Source: Pyrocephalus nanus (Eukaryota; Chordata; Aves; Passeriformes; Tyrannidae). Taken from it: 64,000 nt of DNA. Position numbers and translations under genes: made by a program. Of the stretch, positions 59,549 through 64,000 are shown piece after piece. The notes below the pieces were generated by a model. That model was given only the letters and a program-made list of their open reading frames with translations, was not told the DNA's origin and searched no databases. Each line of letters opens with the position of its first letter. The first letter of the stretch is position 1. Where the stretch lies: the NCBI GenBank assembly GCA_038380795.1, contig CM076259.1:22054977-22118976 (forward strand), read 5' to 3'.

Positions 59549-59645
59549 TTCTAGCCCTGCCACTGATTTACTGTATAACCCTAGGCCAGGTTGGCTTTCT
59601 CTTCTAGCCCTCAGATTCCCTAGTTTGTAAAACAAAAGGGTACTG
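59549..59645 (+). mobile_element. MIR-like (CORE-SINE) fragment, sense
   Basis: CTAGCCCTGCCACTGATTTACTG corresponds to MIR 'ctggctctgccacttactagctg'. It is followed by TGTATAACCCTAGGCCAGGTTG, CTTCTAGCCCTCAGATTCCCTAG and TTTGTAAAACAAAAGG, matching 'tgtgaccttgggcaagtt', 'ctctgagcctcagtttcctca' and 'tctgtaaaatgggg'. It abuts the tRNA-Ile SINE directly, suggesting that the SINE landed in or beside this older element. Confidence 0.7.
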
Positions 59646-59799
59646 TGGCTCGTTTATATTTTCTTTTTCAGTGGTTTATACTCTATGGAAAAAAAATACT
59701 GTCTTGTATTAAAAACTAATGATTACAAGTAATATTGGCACACAGTACTGTGTAAGACATTGCTTTTTCTGAAGAGCTCAAGTCTCAATGTATAAAACA

Positions 59800-59950
59800 G
59801 AGAACTGGGAGTATCATTGTCCCTACTTGACCTGTTGGAAACAGAGACCATCTGCAGTGAATTCTCCAGAGTCGCCCAGGGTGTCCCCAGCTGGTAGCTG
59901 GACCGAAGTTGCTGCAGCCTTTCTTTTAGTGCAGAGCAGCCCCTTCTCTT
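59800..59950 (-). mobile_element. MIR-like (CORE-SINE) fragment, antisense
   Basis: AGTATCATTGTCCCTACTTG, GTTGGAAACAGAGACCAT and AGAGTCGCCCAGGGTGTCC correspond to reversed MIR words ('attattatccccattttac', 'ggaaactgaggcac', 'aaggtcacccagc'). A weaker match continues to about 59950. It is inverted relative to the copy at 59549. Confidence 0.5.
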
Positions 59951-60290
59951 CAACCCTTGCACGAAGAGGTGCTCGAGGTCCGGCCGCCTGACACGACCCC
60001 AAACCACCCCCACGTGCATCAGTGAGTTTTCCGCAGGTCCCAGTCTGCCTCTGCATTCCCGCGGTTGAGCTGGGATGTGTGGTGCGGGGATGCTGCCCCG
60101 GAGCCGGGGTAGAGGCTGGTTCCTATTTGGGAGGCTTGTAAATTACAGGCAGTGTGGCAGTAACAAGGGCTGCTTGGCTGGCCCTTGTTAAGCAGGAGGG
60201 GGCTTGGGGCTGTGAGCAGCATTTCCTCAGTAAAACCTTCAGTTTCTAATCAGCAAACACCTCTCCCGCTGCCTGTGCTTAATTCAGGTC
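59951..60290. other. non-coding DNA
   Basis: Scattered CpGs (59970-60110) but no recognisable feature. Overlapping short frames on both strands are uninformative. Confidence 0.6.
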
Positions 60291-60720
60291 CCTTTTTCCT
60301 TTCGAGCTTTGTTGCCCCCCCCGCACAGGCGCGCGCCTTTCTTCCCTTTTATATCTTCACCTCTGGTTTTCCTTTCCTTTGCAGTGCCCTCCGTGGCCGC
60401 GGCGAAGCTGGGGCTGCTCGCAGGGGCCTCGCTGGGCTTAGGTGTGTGGCGGGAAGCCGAGCCGACAGATTTTACACCCCTACCACCCCTCCAGAGCTGA
60501 TGAAGCTCTCGTTAATTTTGTTCTCTTAATGGCCCCTCCTTTGATTTACTGGTCTGTCTGAAAGGGACTTAGGGCTCCACCGACAGGAAATTGTTACTTT
60601 AACCTGGCAGGAAAGAATTTAAAATAAATAAACAAATAATTTTTGTTTTCCCTCCCCCTTGAAGCACTTTAAGTTACTTTAACTCTTTCTTTTCCTAGAT
60701 AGCAATTAAGCAAGAGCTCC
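60291..60720. promoter_or_regulatory. possible regulatory block with CpG patch and TAAT/TCF-like sites
   Basis: A CpG patch (GGCGCGCGCC at 60327-60336 and 60391-60430) is followed by GTTAATTTTG (from 60511), TCTTAATGG and CTTTGAT (60539-60545, TCF/LEF-like), then AATAAATAAACAAATAA (about 60624). The mix of CpG retention and clustered A/T-core sites suggests a regulatory element. It also contains the exon-like 57-mer listed separately. Confidence 0.25.
60385..60441 (+). other. exon-like 57-base CpG-rich segment between AG and GT
   Basis: A strong acceptor match (TTTTCCTTTCCTTTGCAG, ending 60384) precedes 57 bases of CpG-rich sequence ending CTTAG, followed by GTGTGT. The length is a multiple of three and two of three frames are open. 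One of these reads PSVAAAKLGLLAGASLGL. The donor is only moderate, and I recognise no protein. It could be a cassette or alternative 5' exon, or chance. Confidence 0.25.
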
Positions 60721-63700
60721 TGAGGCCAGTGGTGTCGGTGGCTGCAGAAGTGTCAGCAACTAGGGGCACCTCACAGGGTACCTGCCCTGGGGAGAGGAGG
60801 CAGCAGAGCAGGACACTGTTATGCAGCACCCTGGCAGTTCCCAGTGCAGCCCCCTTCCTGGGACACCACCTCTGGGAAGTCAGCTGGAGTGCCTGGGGCC
60901 TCCTTCACTCCCTGCCTCTGCCGCCTGTCCCACTGCAGCCTGCTCTGGTGCCGCTTGCAGGGACACCAGGCAGATCGAAAGCTGCCTGATTAATAAAGTT
61001 CCATGCTTTGCACTATTGCAGGCTGCTTAAGGGCAGCATTTTCAAAAGAGGTCAGCTCCCATTTAGGCATCGAAATAAGTTGGTTGTCTATTCAGGAGAG
61101 CTCAGCATGTCAAGAACTGAATGCTTTTGAAAATCTGGCTTCAATTGTGGAAGCTGAGAATTTCAAAATCTGGCCCTGGATCCTAATAGTTCTTTTGGAA
61201 TTGATGTTTTCATTCATTTTCCTCATTATTTTTATGCTAGCTATTTACTTTTTGTACTTCACTCAGCTGTGAAAGAAATGGCCACATGTCCCTATTTAGA
61301 GCTTGTACTCTTGCCTGGAGGTTTGGGGAGGTACTATACACTTGTTGCAACACACCTTCTCTCCTCATTCTCTGCTCAATACTGTTCAATCTGCCCAGTG
61401 CCTTGGCCAAATTTTTTGAGCTCCCCTTTTTTCTCCCCACCTATTGCTCTTCATCTTTTTACAGACCTGGGAGCAGCCAGTTTAGTCGTTGCATCGATGT
61501 GCCTGGGTGGTCCCAGCTCACGAAGGGTCTAGTGCACATTTCTGCTCCTTTGGCTTTGCCCTTCTGGCCAGAGGCTCCGTGCGATGCAGAGCTGCAGGGA
61601 GGTCTGGTTGGGAACGTCTTTGCCTACCCCCTCCCTCAGCATGGGCTCCAAGGAGCAACTCTTTTCCGTCCAACATTTTTCCATCCTGCTGCCAAACCCA
61701 TCCAGATAGGGGGAATGAGTCAGCTCTGTAGGCTTCCAGTGCTGAGGAACAGGAGGTTAAGTCCTACCCCAAAATGTTCCTTCTACATCGGTGTAAGGCT
61801 TTCTGTCTCCAGTAGACATTAGAGTATGAGGTGTCTTTAAGCCTAAACTAACTCAAAATCTTTTCCAGATGAGTGTAAATAGTGGGACATTCACTTGTGC
61901 ATCAGCAGTGGTGTCAATAGTGCATGTCCTGGTACAGGCAGACCTAGGGCACTTTTACAGCCATTGTCAGTGGTGATTTGCCGAGGTGGCTCTTATATAA
62001 TGAAGGGTGTTTTGGTGGCTATCTTAAATGAAGAAGTGAACTTGAGTAACTCAGGTGCTCTCCAAGTCAATCACTACAGTATCTTGTACAACAGTGTGCG
62101 CTGGTTGTTGGGGGAAATGGTCGAGACTCTCTTCTTAGGTGAGGAAAGTGAATATCAAGAAGGACAAGTGTGTGGGAGGGACATTCCTGTCCTGTTGCTT
62201 TGGCACTGGAGGTTGCCCCCAGAGATTTTTCCCATGGTATAAGGGCTGCGGTCTGCAGTAGGTAGCCAATGAGACTCCCTGTTCTGTGGGTGCCTTCAGA
62301 ATATGCCCGTTGTCTGAGCTTTGTCAATGCTCCTGGATGCCTGGAAGCTACGTTGGGCCATGCCAAGCTTGACCTAATTTAGCCTGCCTCTCAGCAAGGC
62401 TTGTCCTCTTGGCCTCACAGCCATGCTAACCATGACTATGTGGCTCTCAGGAAAGAGCTGCCTTGCATGGAGCCCACTGGGCCAGCCAGCCAGCTGAGCT
62501 CACATGGGCCAGCAAAGAGCCATGTAAAGATGCCCTTTGTGGTGTTTGCAAAGCTCTAGGGGCAGGTCACTTTACTTGGTGTTGCTTCCTTTCGAAATCG
62601 CCAGCTCAGGGGAGGCTTTTCTTTTTATCTTCTCAACTTTATATGAATGTCTCCTCCATGACTTCTACCCTAGGCAGTGCTCTGGGGCATGGTGGGGACA
62701 AAGGGGACACCTTGTGAGGCTGCCAGAGGGACAGCCCAGTTTGCAGGGATGCCTATGCCTGCAAGCCAGCTAGCTGGATTCTTGCTATCACAACATGGAC
62801 CTCAGCATGGTTGGCCATGGACATTGCCCTGTACTGCACTCTTGCACTTTTGCTGTAACCAGAGACCAAGCAAAGACATTTGAGAGTAGCTCACATTTCC
62901 CCAAATGCTGTAAGTTCCTTGCTAAGAGTAATCAGCCTGGCCTTGAACAACTCGCCAAGCATCTTTAGGGGAGTCTGGGTCAGTCCCCACTTCAGGAGTT
63001 AGGAGGTTTAATAAGGGAGGTTATGCTGGAAGGGACTTGTCCCCTCCCTCCCTTTAATGAGATAGTTGTGGAAAGGGCATGTTCAGACAGTTGATGGCTG
63101 AAGCAGCGGTAAAAGTGGGGAATACTGTTCTGCAGAGTCCAGGTGTTCTTATGGATGGTGATTGCAGCTAATGAGCTCATTGTGTATCTGCAGGAGGAGC
63201 AGGCAATATAACTGCTGCTTGGGCTGGCTGCCACAGCTGCATTGGTCTTGGGCTTCTCCCTGTAGATATGCCATAGGAGCAATTCTGCAATGCCTTTGAG
63301 ACTTGCAGGTCACCTTAGTGCTGCATCTTGAGGGAGCTCAAAATCCTGTAACTGAATTACAATGTCTGTAGAGGGAAGTCTCCTCTTCACTTCAGTCCAT
63401 TGCCTTTGGTTAAAGCTGAATTCAGTCTTGAGATCTGAGGTGTCTCTTGGGGCAGCCACTAAGGTCTTTAATCCCCCTCACCTGGCTTGTCTGCCTTAGC
63501 TTGAGTTTATGAGTCTGCCCAAAGCAGATGCTGTAGTGTGCAGCTCTTCTCAGCAACCTGGGTTGTGACAAGTGGCCTTGCGCTTCTAATTTTTTGGAGG
63601 TAGTTGATGCTTTCAAATATGAACCTGGTGGTTTGTCCAGACAGGGTAGTTCTACTCAAAATAGGCTGTGTATTTCAGGCAGAACAGTTAATCTGAAATC

Positions 63701-64000
63701 TTTTCATAGATTAAGCCTCTTTGTTTAGAATAAAGATGTATTTTGCCGAATTAGTGTAATCTGCCCCCAGCTTACTGCATTGAATTTAAACAAATTTAGA
63801 ACTGGGCATTTCTTTTTCCTGAAGAAAAAGTGTCCCCTTCACTTCAGAATAATCCCTTTCAGAGATCCCCTGAAAAACTTTTGTATCTCCTAAGGAGTTC
63901 CATCTGGATTGAAACATAGGCATGCCCAGTAGCTACATGGCCAGTGCCTCAGGAAGAGAATGTAAAACTGCAGGATCACCTCTGTTTTCATGTGGCTTGG
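60721..64000. other. intron-like non-coding DNA
   Basis: No supportable feature. Plus-strand frames of 178 and 115 codons (61286-61822, 61895-62242) have no recognisable domain. CTGGAAGGGACTTGTCCC near 63029 resembles the reversed CR1 3' end, but nothing after it follows CR1. I see no repeat, RNA gene or exon through the right edge. Confidence 0.6.

Noticed and set aside
63020..63060. CTGGAAGGGACTTGTCCC, resembling the reversed CR1 3' end
   Set aside because: The sequence after it does not follow CR1, so a short chance match is more likely.
1..64000. Search for CRISPR arrays, rRNA, intact tRNA, operons, phage or plasmid genes
   Set aside because: None is visible. Composition, repeats and promoter type are those of a vertebrate nuclear genome.

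Overview
This is a vertebrate nuclear window and almost certainly comes from a bird, probably a songbird. The clearest evidence is a tRNA-Ile-derived SINE with a CR1-type 3' tail at 59401-59548, which is the TguSINE1 type described from zebra finch. A truncated antisense CR1 LINE at 15108-15575 and seven old MIR-like (CORE-SINE) fragments agree with this. Nothing looks bacterial, organellar or plasmid-borne, and there is no operon, CRISPR array, rRNA gene or intact tRNA gene.

No protein-coding exon can be assigned with confidence anywhere in the 64 kb. The longest open frames (267, 220, 215 and 187 codons) translate homopolymer runs or CpG-island DNA, or match no family I recognise. The window therefore reads as regulatory or intronic DNA around one gene start. 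The strongest gene signal is a CpG island at about 32.3-33.35 kb with long pyrimidine tracts, followed by a good plus-strand 5' splice site at 33237/33238 and a second at 33670/33671. I infer a mostly non-coding first exon transcribed left to right, with upstream DNA at 1-32 kb and first-intron DNA at 33.7-64 kb. I could not identify the gene.

Layout: 1-6.7 kb is unique non-coding DNA with a 360-bp purine tract and a homeodomain-site-rich block near 5.7 kb. A decayed Ty3/gypsy-like reverse transcriptase relic lies at 6.74-7.26 kb on the minus strand. 7.8-15 kb is unique sequence with a possible enhancer at 10.15-10.53 kb and a MIR copy. CR1 is at 15.1-15.6 kb. 15.6-29 kb holds microsatellites, another MIR copy and several possible regulatory blocks. 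At 29.25-29.48 kb two hairpins lie close together, the first with about 50-nt arms. The CpG-island promoter is at 32.3-33.35 kb. 33.7-56.6 kb is intron-like with scattered MIR copies. At 56.6-57.65 kb a small CpG-rich pocket sits between a pyrimidine tract and a purine tract, followed by a G-rich, homeodomain-site-rich block. A cluster of SINEs lies at 59.4-59.95 kb, and an exon-like CpG-rich 57-mer at 60.385-60.441 kb.

The most useful leads are the 29.25-kb hairpin, the Ty3/gypsy relic (such elements are scarce in birds), a dispersed motif around CCATTGAAGTCAATGG seen in five fragments, and three exon-like segments that RNA data could test. Conservation and transcription cannot be judged from one sequence, so every regulatory and exon call here is tentative.
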